The notes: generated by a model not told the origin, from the letters alone. A stretch of 64,000 nucleotides of DNA from Glebionis coronaria (GCA_025667525.1 JANFOE010000057.1:186001-250000), one strand, 5' to 3'; shown: positions 1 through 10,756, counted from the stretch's first letter. Translations and numbers: made by a program.

Positions 1-276
1 TTCTGTACTTGAAATTGCAGCGCTTTTCTGCCTTTTCGATGCCCAAATGATTAGTCGATCTCCTAGTAGTTGCAAAGTTCCACTCGTGCTACGCCTTGTA
101 TCTTGACAACCCGCGCGATCCGCATCTGCATATGCCATTAGTGCAATCGAAGAATCCTTCGAGTACCAAAGTCCCCGATTAATGGTTCCTTTAAGATATC
201 GAAAGATCCGTTTCAAAATAGCCAAGTGTAACTCAGTAGGCCGAGTTTGATACCGAGCACACATACAGATAGAAAA
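1..276 (-). pseudogene. copia RNase H fragment
   Basis: The minus-strand translation continues the RT reading frame after an in-frame stop and gives recognisable copia RNase H text: a run like RYLKGTINRGLWYSKD, then ADADRAGCQDTRRSTSG (the family's 'YADADWAGC..RKSTSG' segment with the catalytic Asp), and SWASKRQKSAAISSTE at the edge. Function in the family: degrades the RNA strand of the RNA/DNA hybrid during reverse transcription. The C-terminal part is cut off by the window edge. It is separated from RT only by the stop near position 277, so the two were once one polyprotein. Confidence 0.8.
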
Positions 277-978
277 CTAAAGGTCGGGTCTACTAGCTGT
301 GATATACAAAAGGGTACCGATCATTCCACGATAAAGTGTGGGATCAACGGCAATTCCATGTGGATATGCATCTAGCTTAGTTCGTTCCACCATTGGAGTA
401 TCCACGGGGTCGCAAGATTCCATCTTATATTTCTTAAGAGATTCAAGGGCATACTTGGATTGATTGATAAAGATGCCTCTGGGACTTTGAGATATCTGAA
501 GTCCTAAGAAGAATGATACCTTGCCCATCACTGACATCTTAAACTTGGAAGACATGAGTGTCCCGAACTCATCGGATAAAATTTGGGTCGAGGCTGCAAA
601 TATAATATCGTCAACATATATTTGCACAATAATAATATCTTTACCTCGTTTCTGAATGAACAGCGTGGGATCCACCTTGCCATTAGCAAAGCATTGTGTA
701 ATGAGGAATTGTGACAATAGATCATACCATGCGCGTGGAGCTTGTTTCAACCCATAGGGAGCCTTCTTAAGCTTGTACACGTGGTTAGGATATTTAGAAT
801 TCACAAAACCATCCGGCTGTTGAACATAGACCTCTTCCTTGATTTCACCACTAAGAAATGCCGTCTTCACATCCATTTGATATACGATCATATTCATGTG
901 GGCTGCATAAGCAAGGAATAGTCTAATAGCTTCCAAACGGGAAATAGGTGCAAAGGATTCCATAAAGTCGATGCCCAA
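277..978 (-). pseudogene. copia reverse transcriptase domain (broken polyprotein piece)
   Basis: This 233-codon frame is the core of a Ty1/copia reverse transcriptase (RVT_2 type). Visible landmarks in order: [20 protein letters not shown] (fingers), [19 protein letters not shown] with the first catalytic Asp, the 'PxGFV...[20 protein letters not shown]' motif, the catalytic YVDD box ([10 protein letters not shown]), and [16 protein letters not shown]. The catalytic motifs are intact. It is bounded by stops that interrupt what should be one polyprotein: one upstream near 979-981, where the family has a glutamine- or glutamate-rich continuation of ARGY, and one at the end, where a CAG-like codon appears to have become TAG. 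Not expected to be functional on its own. Confidence 0.9.
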
Positions 979-981
979 TAA

Positions 982-1826
982 TTACTCGTATCCACGAGCT
1001 ACTAGTTGAGCTTTGTTCTTTAATATTCTGCCTAACTCGTCGAGTTTCACCTTGTAAACCCATTTCAAAGTGAGTAACTGCACTTTATCTGGGCATGGGA
1101 CAAGTTCCCATGCATCAAGACGTATAAATTCATTAAGTTCTTCTTGCATAGCTTCTATCCAACAGGATTGGGTAAAAGCTTCTTGTCCTGTCTTAGGTTC
1201 ATCTTCAGTGAGAAAAGCATCAAAATGACAAAACATTGCATTTTCTTGTAACTGACTTCGTGTGGATACCGGACGATTAGGATCACCAATGATAGAATCT
1301 ATAGGATGATCCTTTGTCCACTTGCTGTCATGTTCACGAATCTGTGGATTAGAGTAGACCGTAGTAGGAGCTTCCTCTGAGGTGGACGACCCGGCTTGAT
1401 TATGGTCGGGAATTGGTACACCAAAGAATAAAAGTTCAAGCATTTGAGAGAATTCCAAATTGTGATCATCATCATCCTCTTCATCATCAATAGGCATGAC
1501 ATGGGTAGTTGTTACATGTGTTGGTTGAGAATTACGGGTTGAAGGTATATCTTGACCAATTGTAGGTGCAGACGTATCAGATTGTGCTTCGGTTGCTGGA
1601 GCTACAACTTCGGTAACCGGAGCTATTACCTCAGGTTCTTGAGCAACAATACTTGGAGGAGTAAAGAACTCATCAAAGAACGGTTGAAACAACGTATCCC
1701 ATTCATTCCTAGAAGGTGGTGTAAATGATGATGAAGTAGGGTTGTTTGGGGCAAGACCAGAGCTAATGTTACTGGGTCCCATTTCATGAAGTGCGGGTTC
1801 AGAGCTGCTTTGCTCAGAAGCCATAG
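982..1826 (-). pseudogene. copia integrase-RT linker and RT N-terminus
   Basis: The frame starts with a Ser/Pro/Thr-rich low-complexity linker (residues about 5-200, including SSGLAPNNPTSSS, DTLFQPFFDEFF, and an acidic DDEEDDDDH patch), the region that joins integrase to RT in plant copia elements. It ends in the RT entry segment EAMQEELNEFIRLDAWELVPCP...LKWVYKVKLDELGRI..KAQLVARGY. The nominal start methionine has no special support. Upstream, the frame runs into gag-derived DNA, so the N-terminus is a deletion junction rather than a true start. The stop at 979-981 separates it from the RT core. Confidence 0.85.
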
Positions 1827-2771
1827 AGTATAGCACATGGGAGAAGTGTTAGCTTGTGAGGGTGATGCCTGATGTACTGGTTGCTGTTGATAAGGCTGTT
1901 GAAGAACACTTTTTTGATATGCTTGTTGTGGCATCATCAGTGGTTGATAAGATGGTTGCTGTGGTTTCTGATATGTGTGTTGTGGTTGCTGCTGCAAGTA
2001 TGACTGTTGTTGATAAGTGTAAGCCATGTTTTGTTGGGGGGACATTTGTTGAGAAGCATACATGGCAAGTGGATCACGAACTTGTGGTGTAGACAACCGA
2101 GCCTCGATCACGTGGCATTCATGTTGTTGAAGAAAAGCTTGAAGTTGATCCACATTGGTGTTATGCAAGTCCTTAGCCAATTTAACAGCCGTCACATACT
2201 TACGCCATTCTGAAGGAAGGGTGTTCAAATACTTGGTGTTCAATTGAAACGTAGGAATTGCCATGCCATAGATATTGAGCTCATTCAACAAAAGAGTAAA
2301 TCTCAAATAGTAATAATTGAGACTCTCCCCGGGAACATAGGCAAACTTATCAAGTGTATCAAAAATCTTACACTCTCGTTCTTGTTTAGTTAACGAGGTG
2401 CCTTGCATTAGAACACGAATTCTATCCCATAATTTTTTGGCAACTTTATGTTTGCTGACGAGTTTGTAGACATCTGGAGGAAGGGCTTGGAGAATGATGT
2501 TTGTAGCATACTTATGACATTTGTCTTGAATCTTCATATCTCCGGTCAATTCACCCGTTGTGCGAGGACGAGTAACTGTACCTTCCGTCACTGTACCATA
2601 ATCTAATGGTCCATTGAGCACCGATGCCCAAATGAGATGTCCATCCTCTTTGTTCAACATGTAAAGTTCCATTCGGGAAGTCCAATCCTCGTACATAGAC
2701 TTCTCCAACATTGGTGGACGATTATCCGTACCCGAGAGTATGGACTTATCCGTAAGAGATGTGTACTCCAT
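1827..2771 (-). pseudogene. copia gag, fused by deletion to the linker
   Basis: Starting at ATG 2771, the frame encodes a copia-type Gag: MEYTSLTDKSILSG, MYEDWTSRMELYM, then KLWDRIRVLMQGTSLTKQERECKIFDTLDKFAY and a YYLRFTLLLNELNIYG segment, which are hallmarks of UBN2/DUF4219-like copia gag. A Gln/Tyr/Pro-rich tail follows (about residues 240-300). Around 1827-1840 the sequence switches to integrase-RT linker DNA. The open frame then runs on to about 1626 in the wrong frame relative to the linker ORF, so those last about 70 codons are a frame shadow. The CCHC knuckle, protease and integrase that should follow are absent. Gag would form the virus-like particle. Confidence 0.85.
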
Positions 2772-2929
2772 TTCGATAAGTTAAGATTTACAAACGTTGA
2801 TCGAACAATGAGAGAAAGTAAATGTGCTTGTTGTCGTGTGTTAAAGTCGAGAAATTATGTTAAAATCCTCTAAAATTGTCTTCTTGAGAAACCAAAAATT
2901 TCTAAATCACGTTTTATCGAAAATCTGGA

Positions 2930-3480
2930 AGAATTCCAATAATTCCGCAATGTTTGAAGATTCTACAAAAAATGCCATGATTTCGCAATCAATCAAGAAT
3001 TTCGCAATCAACTAAGGACTTAATTCCGCAATTTAGACAATAATTCCGCAATGATGAGATGGAATTAATTTCATAATACTTAGGATTGTGATTCAATTTC
3101 GGAATGATTCAACCTACAAGATTCCGCAATCTTCTGATTCAATTCCGCAATCAATCAACCTATAAGATTTCGCAATCTTATGATGAGATCAATTCCGCAA
3201 TAGGCAGAAATACAAGATTTCGCAATTCACTTAAGTTGCAAGATTCTGCAATTCTCTTGAAGTATGATTTCGCAATTCACTTAAATTGCAAGATTCCACA
3301 ATTCTCTTGAAGTATGATTTCGCAATCCACCTAAATTGCAAGATTCCGCAATAAGATGGAGGATTCAATGTCGCAATATTCAGAGAAGTTAGATTCCGCA
3401 ATACCTAAGGAATTCGATTCCGCAATCTATAGAGATGAATCAATTCCGCAATTTATCATAAGAAATTGCGAAATTATACC
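2930..3480 (-). repeat. array of ATTCCGCAAT/TTTCGCAAT motifs in copia 5' UTR
   Basis: About 550 bases between PBS and gag contain some seventeen copies of CGCAAT preceded by ATTC or TTT, at irregular spacing of roughly 15-40 bases, plus two in the opposite sense (TTGCGAAAT) near the end. Spacers differ, so this is not a simple tandem repeat. It occupies the element's untranslated leader. Function unknown; a regulatory protein-binding cluster is one possibility. Confidence 0.85.
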
Positions 3481-3740
3481 AGATTTTGCGAAATGATGAG
3501 AAAAACAAGGAATTCGAATTGTACTTTAATATAGACGAATTTTGAAGCCAAAAATGAGTCCAAACACCCAAAATTTTTGCGTTTTTGAGCGATCCAAGTA
3601 ACCCAAATCACTAACACGAATATGAAGATGATTTTGATGAAGATCAAACCACAAAAAAAACGAAATTTTTTTGGTACGTGGGTATTAAAGATCAAAAACA
3701 CACGAACTATATGAACAAACACATAAACTATACAACCATA

Positions 3741-3758
3741 CCATGGCTCTTGATACCA
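3741..3758 (-). promoter_or_regulatory. primer-binding site (tRNA-iMet type)
   Basis: The minus strand reads TGGTATCAAGAGCCATGG two bases inside the LTR end. This is the common plant LTR-element primer site TGGTATCAGAGCC with one inserted A. Its position fixes the element's orientation and the LTR boundary. Confidence 0.85.
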
Positions 3759-3760
3759 TT

Positions 3761-4090
3761 TGTAAGATATTGTAAATCTTTCTTATGTTTAGAGAGAGAA
3801 AGAGATAGAGATATGGTGAGAACACACACACTTTTGGAGAGAAAAAGTGAAAGAAAACACTTTTCAACTATGTGTAAAATAAAGTGAACCACACCCTCTC
3901 CATCTAAGGAGAGGGTTTATATACCAAGCCCATAAGATGGGCTTGGGCTTACATATTGGGTCATACATACAATCCATGGACTAGGCCTTTCTATGTTTAC
4001 TTAATATAAAATAACTAAACTACGAGCCACTACTTAATATATTGTCGGAGTGACCGAATCTTCCTAAATACGTAAAACGTATTTTCAACA
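3761..4090 (-). repeat. copia 5' LTR, 330 bp
   Basis: On the minus strand the LTR begins TGTTGAAAATACG and ends CAATATCTTACA, the expected TG...CA ends with short inverted similarity. It is followed after two bases by the PBS. It holds a TATA box and an 8-bp-stem hairpin (CCCTCTCC/GGAGAGGG, 3894-3915) immediately downstream of that box. Only this one LTR is in view. Confidence 0.8.
3916..3923 (-). promoter_or_regulatory. TATA box of the copia LTR
   Basis: Minus-strand TATATAAA within the LTR, directly upstream of the CCCTCTCC...GGAGAGGG hairpin. It fits the U3 promoter of a 330-bp LTR. No other TATA-like string in this LTR is as good. Confidence 0.6.
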
Positions 4091-4716
4091 TTACCGAATA
4101 CGTGAATGGGAAAGGCTTATGAACACGAACACAATTAACCCAAAATCAAAGATCAAAATCAACCAACACCTTCTTGGTGTTCTTATGTAGCCAGCGGTAA
4201 AGGGAGAGAAGGAGGCTAGGGTTTTTAGTTTTTCTTAAAAATACTGTAAAATGAAAAGTTCTATGTTTTACTTTTCCTTTAGTAAAATTTAAAATGGGTT
4301 GGGACCCCTCCTTTCTTCTTTGTCCGTGGCAACCCTAGGGCCCAAAGGGCAAACCGTCCCTTTTTCATGTTTAAGTAATTTACGTGTTCGTTCGTGTTTA
4401 TTATTCATTCCAGTTCGTGTTTAATGTTCGTGTTATATATACTACGTACATATATCGTGTTCTAATAGTCATGTTATAATTATTATACGTAATAATTATC
4501 ATGTTCGTAAATGTTTGTGTCCATATGTTCGTGATTATAATTATTAAACTTAATAATTTCGTGTGTTATTACGTACTTAATAATTATCGTGCATTAATAC
4601 GTACATAGTTTCTGAATTTAATGTTCGTGACACTTGTACATGACATAAATGGAAAGTTTTAATTGGTTCGTATGTTTACGTAGTGTACTGTTCATGGTAT
4701 TTATATGCGGGTTACA
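4091..4716 (+). repeat. 3' portion of a gypsy-type 5' LTR (same family as 54406-57472)
   Basis: The stretch matches the last about 630 bases of the LTRs at 54406-57472 (plus) and 61955-64000 (minus). Shared landmarks are GAATACGTGAA, the CAAAATCAACCA...GGTGTT segment, GGGTTTTTAG, the long CGTGTTC/TACGTA-rich AT stretch, and the end TATGCGGGTTACA. It is followed by a primer site, so it is a 5' LTR. Its upstream part is displaced by the copia insertion and lies beyond the left edge. Confidence 0.8.
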
Positions 4717-4718
4717 GT

Positions 4719-4730
4719 TGGTATGAGCAT
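4719..4730 (+). promoter_or_regulatory. degenerate primer-binding site
   Basis: TGGTATGAGCAT two bases after the LTR end TTACA resembles the iMet primer site TGGTATCAGAGC with changes. It supports this being a 5' LTR boundary. Confidence 0.55.
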
Positions 4731-5405
4731 ACTATGGGGAAAATTGAGAAAGACTTCTAGAGCATTGGTGTGAGGTTTGGAGATAGATGGAGGACGCATT
4801 TTACTTGGAAGAATTCTTCTACAAAGGGAGAGTCACCAGTGAGAGGAGCATATTCCTCATTGATGAGAATGTAGAGAATAAAGGAGAACGCCTGAGATAT
4901 AGGCTGAAGATAAGGTAGAAGATGATATGGGAAATTGAGAGCATGCAGAGACAAGCGGAAGGTAGTATGGAGGAAGAATGGTTGGAGAGAGCAGAAGATT
5001 TACAAGATGGTGGAGTGATATTGACGGGAAAACCGTTGGAGCTAGAGGTTTGTTATTACGAGCAGTAAAACGTTCACTTAAAGGGAAAGGCGTAGAACCT
5101 GTTGGTATGAAGGGTAGTTAGTTACTTGGTGCCAAGCATGAAGAAGACGAAGAGGTAGTGGTGAATATGAAATGGTTCATGTGACGGACATGGGAAGTTT
5201 CTAGCTATGCAATCTTGCATATGCCATTTGACGCGATAATGGTTGGGAGGAACTTTCGGATGATGGAAAATCCGTAGAAAATAGAATTGGTTAGGTTTTG
5301 AGATGGGGAAAGGAAGTAGAAACTGTTGGGATAAGTTCATAAGGGACGAGGTGGATCGTTGTTATGGTAGAGTGAAGTTAGAAGCAGCCAACATATTAGA
5401 CCGGA
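4731..5405 (+). other. decayed retrotransposon interior, no recognisable coding
   Basis: Purine-rich (GAA/GAG-rich) DNA between the primer site and the first recognisable integrase text. No frame keeps a known gag, protease or RT motif. It is probably rearranged or heavily mutated internal sequence of the element whose 5' LTR ends at 4716. Confidence 0.4.
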
Positions 5406-5682
5406 GGTGGATCGGAAAACTATGGAAGTGGTGGCAGTACTGAAAGTAGAAGTCGGAAGTGGCAAGGAACCGACAAGAGAGCGGTGCCGGACGAGGGGCA
5501 TAAGTCATTGGGAATTTAGTACTGGAAATAAGGATATGTTTGAAATTACACAATGGAAAGAAATGACGTGGTTTTGGAACAAGGGAAAGTTAAGACTTAG
5601 AATCGTGTGTTCATTTAAGGTCTTCGAAAGGATCAGGCTAGTGACTGGTAGGTTGAGGAACGACTGGAAGACTTTTGATAGT
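5406..5682 (+). pseudogene. Ty3/gypsy integrase C-terminal fragment
   Basis: The frame 5407-5680 aligns by eye with the end of a chromovirus integrase. HWEFSTGNKDMFEITQWKEM corresponds to the '[19 protein letters not shown]' segment, and NKGKLRLRIVCSFKVFERIRLVTGRL corresponds to '[25 protein letters not shown]' (the GPY/F module) of the intact ORF at 23106-26735. It is cut by the LINE at about 5683; the missing FHVSN continuation appears at 6362 on the far side. Many substitutions; not functional. Confidence 0.7.
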
Positions 5683-6361
5683 ATGCATATGGATTCTATT
5701 CCTCCTTACTGGATGACGTTTTGGCATTTCTTATACCAATTTCCAAGGGAAGATCTACTACTAGTATTATTGCCCGTCTGGTTGTTGCGGATACTGTATA
5801 TACTTTATTTGGATGGAACAGAACGCAAGATTGTTCAAAGGGAGATAGCTTTCTGTGGATAAACTTGTTAGTATCATTACTTCAACTATTTGTCTCAAGC
5901 TTATTACTTTCAGATTCAAGAAGATGACTACACGGCCCTTGGCTATTTTGGATCGGTGGAGACTTCCATCCTTAAGTGTCGCATGATGGGGGTACCGGGT
6001 AAGGATTGTACTCTTTTTTCCTTTTTGGGGTTTTTCCTACTGGGTTTTTCTCAAAAAGGTTTTTTAAGGAGGCAGCCTTATCTAGATCCTTTACTTCCAT
6101 TATGTTGCTGCTGGTGTTGTGGGGTGATCGCCTGGTTCCAAGATTTCTTCTTATTGGAGTTTGCTAATGCTGATTTTTATACTAGTTTTCGATTTGTACT
6201 GAATGCTTAGTGTTGATGTGTTTATGGCCTGTCATAAGCACTTGTTGATCAAGCTTTGGGCTTGAGGTTAATACGGTACTTCAGCCGTATTTCATTTGTA
6301 CTTAACATTGGTTTTTTGGTTAATATATTTACCAGGGTAACTCCCTTTACCAAAAAAAAAA
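5683..6361 (+). mobile_element. LINE (L1-type), severely 5'-truncated
   Basis: Only the C-terminal end of ORF2 and the 3' UTR remain. DSIPPYWMTFWHFLYQF...SIIARLVVADTVYTLFGW matches the zinc-binding/RT tail of the LINE at 58263-61954, and the 3' UTR matches it nearly base for base, ending CCCTTTACCAAAAAAAAAA. It lies inside a gypsy integrase coding region, with FHVSN text resuming immediately after the poly-A. The target-site duplication is not clear, perhaps because of decay. Confidence 0.85.
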
Positions 6362-6560
6362 TATTTCATGTATCGAACTGGAGGAAACGCTTAGTAAGAA
6401 CCGACTTGCAAGTACCATTGGAAGTTATTAGTATAGATACGAATCTTCGTTTTATCGAAGGGATGGTAGAAAGTACAAATCGTGAAGTTAAGACGCTTAT
6501 GAAAAGTGAGATACGGTGGTAACGATAGATGGAATATGGAAACATGGACAAGAGTTCACA
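6362..6560 (+). pseudogene. gypsy integrase end plus chromodomain fragment
   Basis: FHVSNWRKRLVRTDLQVPLE followed by ISIDTNLRFIEGMVESTNREVKTL parallels '[43 protein letters not shown]' in the ORF at 23106. That is the integrase exit and the start of the chromovirus chromodomain, which in the family binds heterochromatin marks to guide integration. A stop follows KSEIRW. It was joined to 5406-5682 before the LINE insertion. Confidence 0.75.
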
Positions 6561-6643
6561 TGAGAATGGTATGAGGAACTAGTATCCTTGTCTATTTTCT
6601 AATGAAGGTCCTAAGGAGTAAATCTCGAGGACGGGATTTCTAT

Positions 6644-6656
6644 TAGGAGGGGGTGA
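6644..6656 (+). promoter_or_regulatory. polypurine tract before 3' LTR
   Basis: TAGGAGGGGGTGA directly precedes the LTR start TGTTACAACC. A purine run of this kind primes plus-strand DNA synthesis in LTR elements and fixes the LTR boundary. Confidence 0.7.
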
Positions 6657-9179
6657 TGTTACAACCACGGGGTTTTGGGGTTCGTCACTTAGTCTTATTT
6701 ATAAGTTATTTTATGTGTGACTATGTGCTTTATATGTCTATGTGTTTATTTGGTATGAATGGGGAAGGAATGGACATCGTTTATGTGTACGGAATACTGA
6801 TAAGTAAATCGATGGGCGGATATTTCATGATCATGAGCTTACAATATAGTGACTATGAAGTGAAATGGAATCATTTTGGTAATTTACCTATACATATAAG
6901 TATAATAGTGAATCGTATTTTTACGATTTTGGGTTTAGCATTTTGGGGTCTCGGATAAGGTAATTGGTCACGGCAATATTTTTTTGGATGGTTTTAAGTC
7001 ATTTAGGACTTAGCTATTTAATTTGTTTCATATTCTGGGAGTTTTTATAAAACAGTATATTTTTATGGTATACGCGTAAAATTGGCTAGTTTTACAGTTT
7101 AGAGGTCCGGGAGGTCTTAGGGGCTGAAATAAATTAAGGAAAATTAAGGTAATGTTAATAATATATTAATAAACATTAAAAGAAAAAAAAGGGAGTATAG
7201 GCGGTTTGTAAAACGCAGGAAGAAAGAAAAGAAAGGGAAAAAAGAAAATAAGGAAACAAGACTTTGGGTTGGGCTAGGATTTGTCCAACTTAATTATGTA
7301 AGGTTTTTATACAACAAAACACTTCATAATTCCCGGGAGGAAAAAATAGTTCGACGGCAAAACATGGGGTTTTAGGGTTCTTCATTAACATTTTGGGGTT
7401 TTCATAAATCAAAGGTAAATCTTTAAAACCCTTTTCTATTGAAGTGTTTTTAATTTATTATTAATCATTCTTTAATTGACTTAGGTTAGGGTTTAAATTA
7501 AAATATGTAATTTAATGATAACCTAATGATTAGAATAATTAGCCCTTGTAATTAGTAAAGTTATGGGTAATTAATTAAGTTAATGTAATTAAATTCGTAA
7601 TTAAAAACTGGGCAAATTTTTAAGTCTAATGTTTTGATCATATCTAGAAATCTAGGAATATTTATTAATCGAACCAAGTATCCATGAAAAGGTATTTGAG
7701 TTGTCTTTTGAATACAAGAAACGAGAACTAAATTGGAGGTCGGGAAGTGGGTCAAAAACAGGTTACAACAGTCGGAGGTCAAAACAGCTTTGAAATCAGT
7801 CGGGTTTAAATTAATGTTTTAAGATGGTTAGGGTACTTAGGAGTACAATTGGACTTTGAAACGAGCATGAGATTTAGTTTATATGTTATATAAGATATCT
7901 AGAATAGGGATAATTAATTGGGATAGTGGAAGACCCTCTGATCATAACAAACTTTTTATATGTTCAAAATCAGTAATATCTGGATAGACAAAAGTATATA
8001 CATGTATATCGAGACCTTAACAGTACCTTAACAGTAATTTATTATATGTTAAAAAACTAGGAGTTACCTAACATATGTAAGGGAATAGGGTTTTCTTTAC
8101 AAAGAGCATGGGTATGTTTAGGTGGGCATTTGGCTATTAGTTTAGGGACTAAAAATCGGGACTGTTTTGGGTAAAATGTTAACGGGATAGGTTATGAACA
8201 TGGATAAGTTAAGGGCTTTAGAGAAGGGTGTAATGGAATGCATTTGGCATATAAATGAAGTTAATAAGTGGGAAAGGGTTAGATATCCATCATAGATTGA
8301 TGAGTCATTTTAGTATATGGTTCATGTCTTGATGATTGTGCATTTATATGTTTAGTTTTGCTAGTACGCGGGATATTTGGAGAAGCCCAATCAGGTGAGT
8401 TTCATATAAATGTTCTTTTAAATGAAATTGCTGTGAATGTTCTTATATGTTAGCCTGGACAATTACGTGTTTACTTATGCATTAAACTTGTTATGTGGAA
8501 ATACTTAACCTAGTTAAGTATAATTGATATCAAGGAGGACATGGCTGGGCTTTGAGGACAAGAATGGGTCTTGGGTTTTTATGTTAGGTGTATGGGCGCC
8601 TAATATGTCATGGAAGGAAGGAAGGATAGGCAAGTCTTGGAGCCTTGGGACGGAATGAATAAGCGCTTAGTACTGAAATGTTATGCATGTTAGTAGAACA
8701 CCGTCCACATGTCTTGTATGTTCTTGAATGGCGTTATTCACAGCTAATGTACTAAAATGTTATATTTTGGGGTTGGAGTCTAAACCTATGACTCTCACCA
8801 AAATTATTGTTGACATAATTTAGTGTCTCTTTCAGGTGAAGTTATAGTTAAGCCTTCAAGTTGGAGTGACTTGTCTTGGAAGCATAGGATTGCATATAGA
8901 AGGAGATCCCCGTTCATTCTTAGTTTATTTTTGCATTTTGAATAAGTGATACTTGGACACCTATATGTTTGCTTTTCTTGTGTTATTTTTTTGTCTCGGG
9001 TAAGTGGTAGGACTGTAACCTACTTACCTAGACTCTTGTATTTGTGGAGATATTGTCATGACATTTGTGACACCATTTTTATGACATTTCCATTTCATTT
9101 AATTATCTCTATAGACACGCCATGTTGGGATGATATCCATACGTTCGCGCTCCATATTTCGCCATGGTGGGGTGTGACA
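6657..9179 (+). repeat. gypsy (chromovirus) 3' LTR, 2,523 bp
   Basis: Begins TGTTACAACCACGGGG right after the polypurine tract and ends CATGGTGGGGTGTGACA, giving TG...CA ends. No open frame of note. Its ends differ from the LTR fragment at 4091-4716, so the two flanks of the 4717-6656 interior come from different families. Non-coding throughout. Confidence 0.75.
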
Positions 9180-9421
9180 ACAAGCTTCCTATACCTGAAA
9201 TTAAAAAATTCAACAACCAAAAATCAAGAATCAATGGCCTTGATTCTGTTAGTATAAGTCCACAAATACAATCAAAATTTTTATGATTTTGTTTCTTTCT
9301 TTTTAAAAAAAACTTTCTTTCACAAAACCTTAATAAAACAGACTTTGAAACATTAAAACTTCACTAATGAAACTTAAACAAGAACAAATGATTTTGGAAC
9401 AAATCTTTCAAAAATACAAAC
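9180..9421. other. unassigned DNA
   Basis: AT-rich sequence after the LTR end, without a supported gene or a repeat that I can match elsewhere in the window. Confidence 0.3.
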
Positions 9422-9490
9422 CTTTTTTTGGTAAAGGGTTGCCCCGGTAAATATATTAACCAAAAAAGCGTTGAAGTACAAAGGATTAAG
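9422..9490 (-). mobile_element. minimal LINE 3'-end fragment
   Basis: The string CCTTTTTTTGGTAAAGGGTTGCCCCGGTAAATATATTAACC and following bases are the reverse complement of the conserved LINE 3' end seen at 6361, 45699, 48803 and 58263. Only about 65 bases of the element are present, an extreme 5' truncation. Flanks carry a repeated 'TCTTT(C/G)AA...AAAATAC' but not a clean duplication. Confidence 0.75.
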
Positions 9491-10129
9491 GAATTACTCT
9501 TTGAATAACCAAAAATACCAACTTTTCTAACATATGAATAAGGAATTATTCTTTGAAAACTTGAACTCAAAAATAATGGAAGATAAATAGAACACAAAAT
9601 TTTTGCCTCAATACCAACTTTTTATATATCATAAAAAAGGAATTACAAGATTTGAAAAATATTATGGAACAAAGCTAAATGCTAATGATACTTCTACTTA
9701 TATACAACATGTGAGGAGCAAAACCTAAACCTTAAATTCATCTTGTAATTCCTATTGTACCATTTGTAGCTCCTTGGTATATGCTTAAAGATGCCATATT
9801 TGAAAGCTTCTTTTGGATGATTCGATGGATTTATGTGATGTAGCAGCTGTACAAGTGATCATGAGAATCTATTTTGTTGTGGGGAGCATGCTATGTGATA
9901 ACAACTCTTCATATGGTTTTCATTGTCAACCTTGTTCTTAACCCATGAATAGAAAGAGATGGGAGAGGACCATGGAGCTGAGCTGGATGGAATATTACCA
10001 TGTGGGGGTGTCTTGGACAAGCTAACAAGCAAAACCTTCAAAGTTAATTAAAGTATATTCCCAAATTTCTATTGATTGTGGCTGGGATCATATCTAGGGT
10101 TTATGCGAGAACAATAGAAATTTTGATCA
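9491..10129. other. unassigned AT-rich DNA, possibly continuation of the Athila-type LTR
   Basis: No supported gene. A 60-codon minus frame (9859-10041) has no recognisable domain and I treat it as chance. The segment may be the far part of the minus-strand LTR that begins at 10756, whose 3' boundary I cannot place. Confidence 0.3.
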
Positions 10130-10756
10130 GGTTTGGGGGGGGGAGTTTAATATGTTAAGCGCCTTATTATTAATTAATCATATTTCTAAAAAGTAATTAA
10201 TTAATAGTAATAAGCTGAGAGTGGGGTGATGTGGCAGCTGATGTGGATGTTTACTATTGGTGGGGAAAGTTTTGTTGTCTTGGCGGAAAACACCCTTTAT
10301 CTTCCCAAATGTCTTCAAACCAAGACTTGGACAGAATATGAGCCATTTCCTTTATAACAACTTTGGCATTGACATTTTAGTCCCTTAATTCTTATATTTC
10401 TTTGATCAAGGACTTGTTATGCAATTCATGCATTCTTCAAGGGTTGATATTGTAAATTATTCAAACATCAAGGACCAAATATGAAAAGTCTTCAAATTTA
10501 AGGGGACTAAACTTGTCATTTCTTCAAACTTGAGGGTCTTTTCGAAAAATTCAACACTTGGGTCAGGTTCATTGTGCGGCTTCGTTTCCCGTGTTCGTTA
10601 TTGCTTGATTCTTATGATCTTTTGCCTTTTTCACGATATCCATACCTAAAATACACAACAAACGAATACAAACATATTTAACGGTATTTTGATGATATAT
10701 TTAACCGTTTTAAGACCATTTCATTGATGAGACCATGTATAATTGCGATCTCATCA
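10130..10756 (-). repeat. ATHILA-type LTR, minus orientation (5' end at 10756)
   Basis: On the minus strand it begins TGATGAGATCGCAATTATAC, preceded by a short purine run (CGGGGAG). It matches base by base over several hundred bases to the plus-strand copy at 14230-14930: the TGTATTTTAGGTA...ATCG block, AACGAACACGGGAAACGAAG, and AAAAGACCCT. Because ATHILA ORF-1 lies upstream of it on the same strand, this is the 3' LTR of a minus-strand element. The end towards lower coordinates is uncertain. Confidence 0.7.

Larger units (their letters stand above)
1..4090 (-). mobile_element. Ty1/copia retrotransposon, internally deleted, 3' part outside window
   Basis: On the minus strand the order is LTR (4090-3761), tRNA-iMet-type primer site (3758-3741), a long 5' UTR (about 970 bp), gag (from 2771), then directly the integrase-RT linker, RT and RNase H, which runs off the left edge. 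The RT-before-end order with RNase H last, and the copia-type gag, place it in Ty1/copia. Zinc knuckle, protease and integrase are missing. It sits inside the end of a different LTR (4091-4716), so it is a later insertion. The 3' LTR lies outside the window, so age and target-site duplication cannot be judged; the five bases flanking the visible LTR are TTACC (4091-4095). Confidence 0.85.

Noticed and set aside
2930..3480. CRISPR-like array
   Set aside because: The repeated unit is only about 10 bases with irregular spacing, in a plant retrotransposon leader; no cas genes or prokaryotic context.
9859..10041. 60-codon minus-strand frame as a host peptide gene
   Set aside because: No domain, no signal peptide and no second copy in the window; likely chance in or near LTR DNA.
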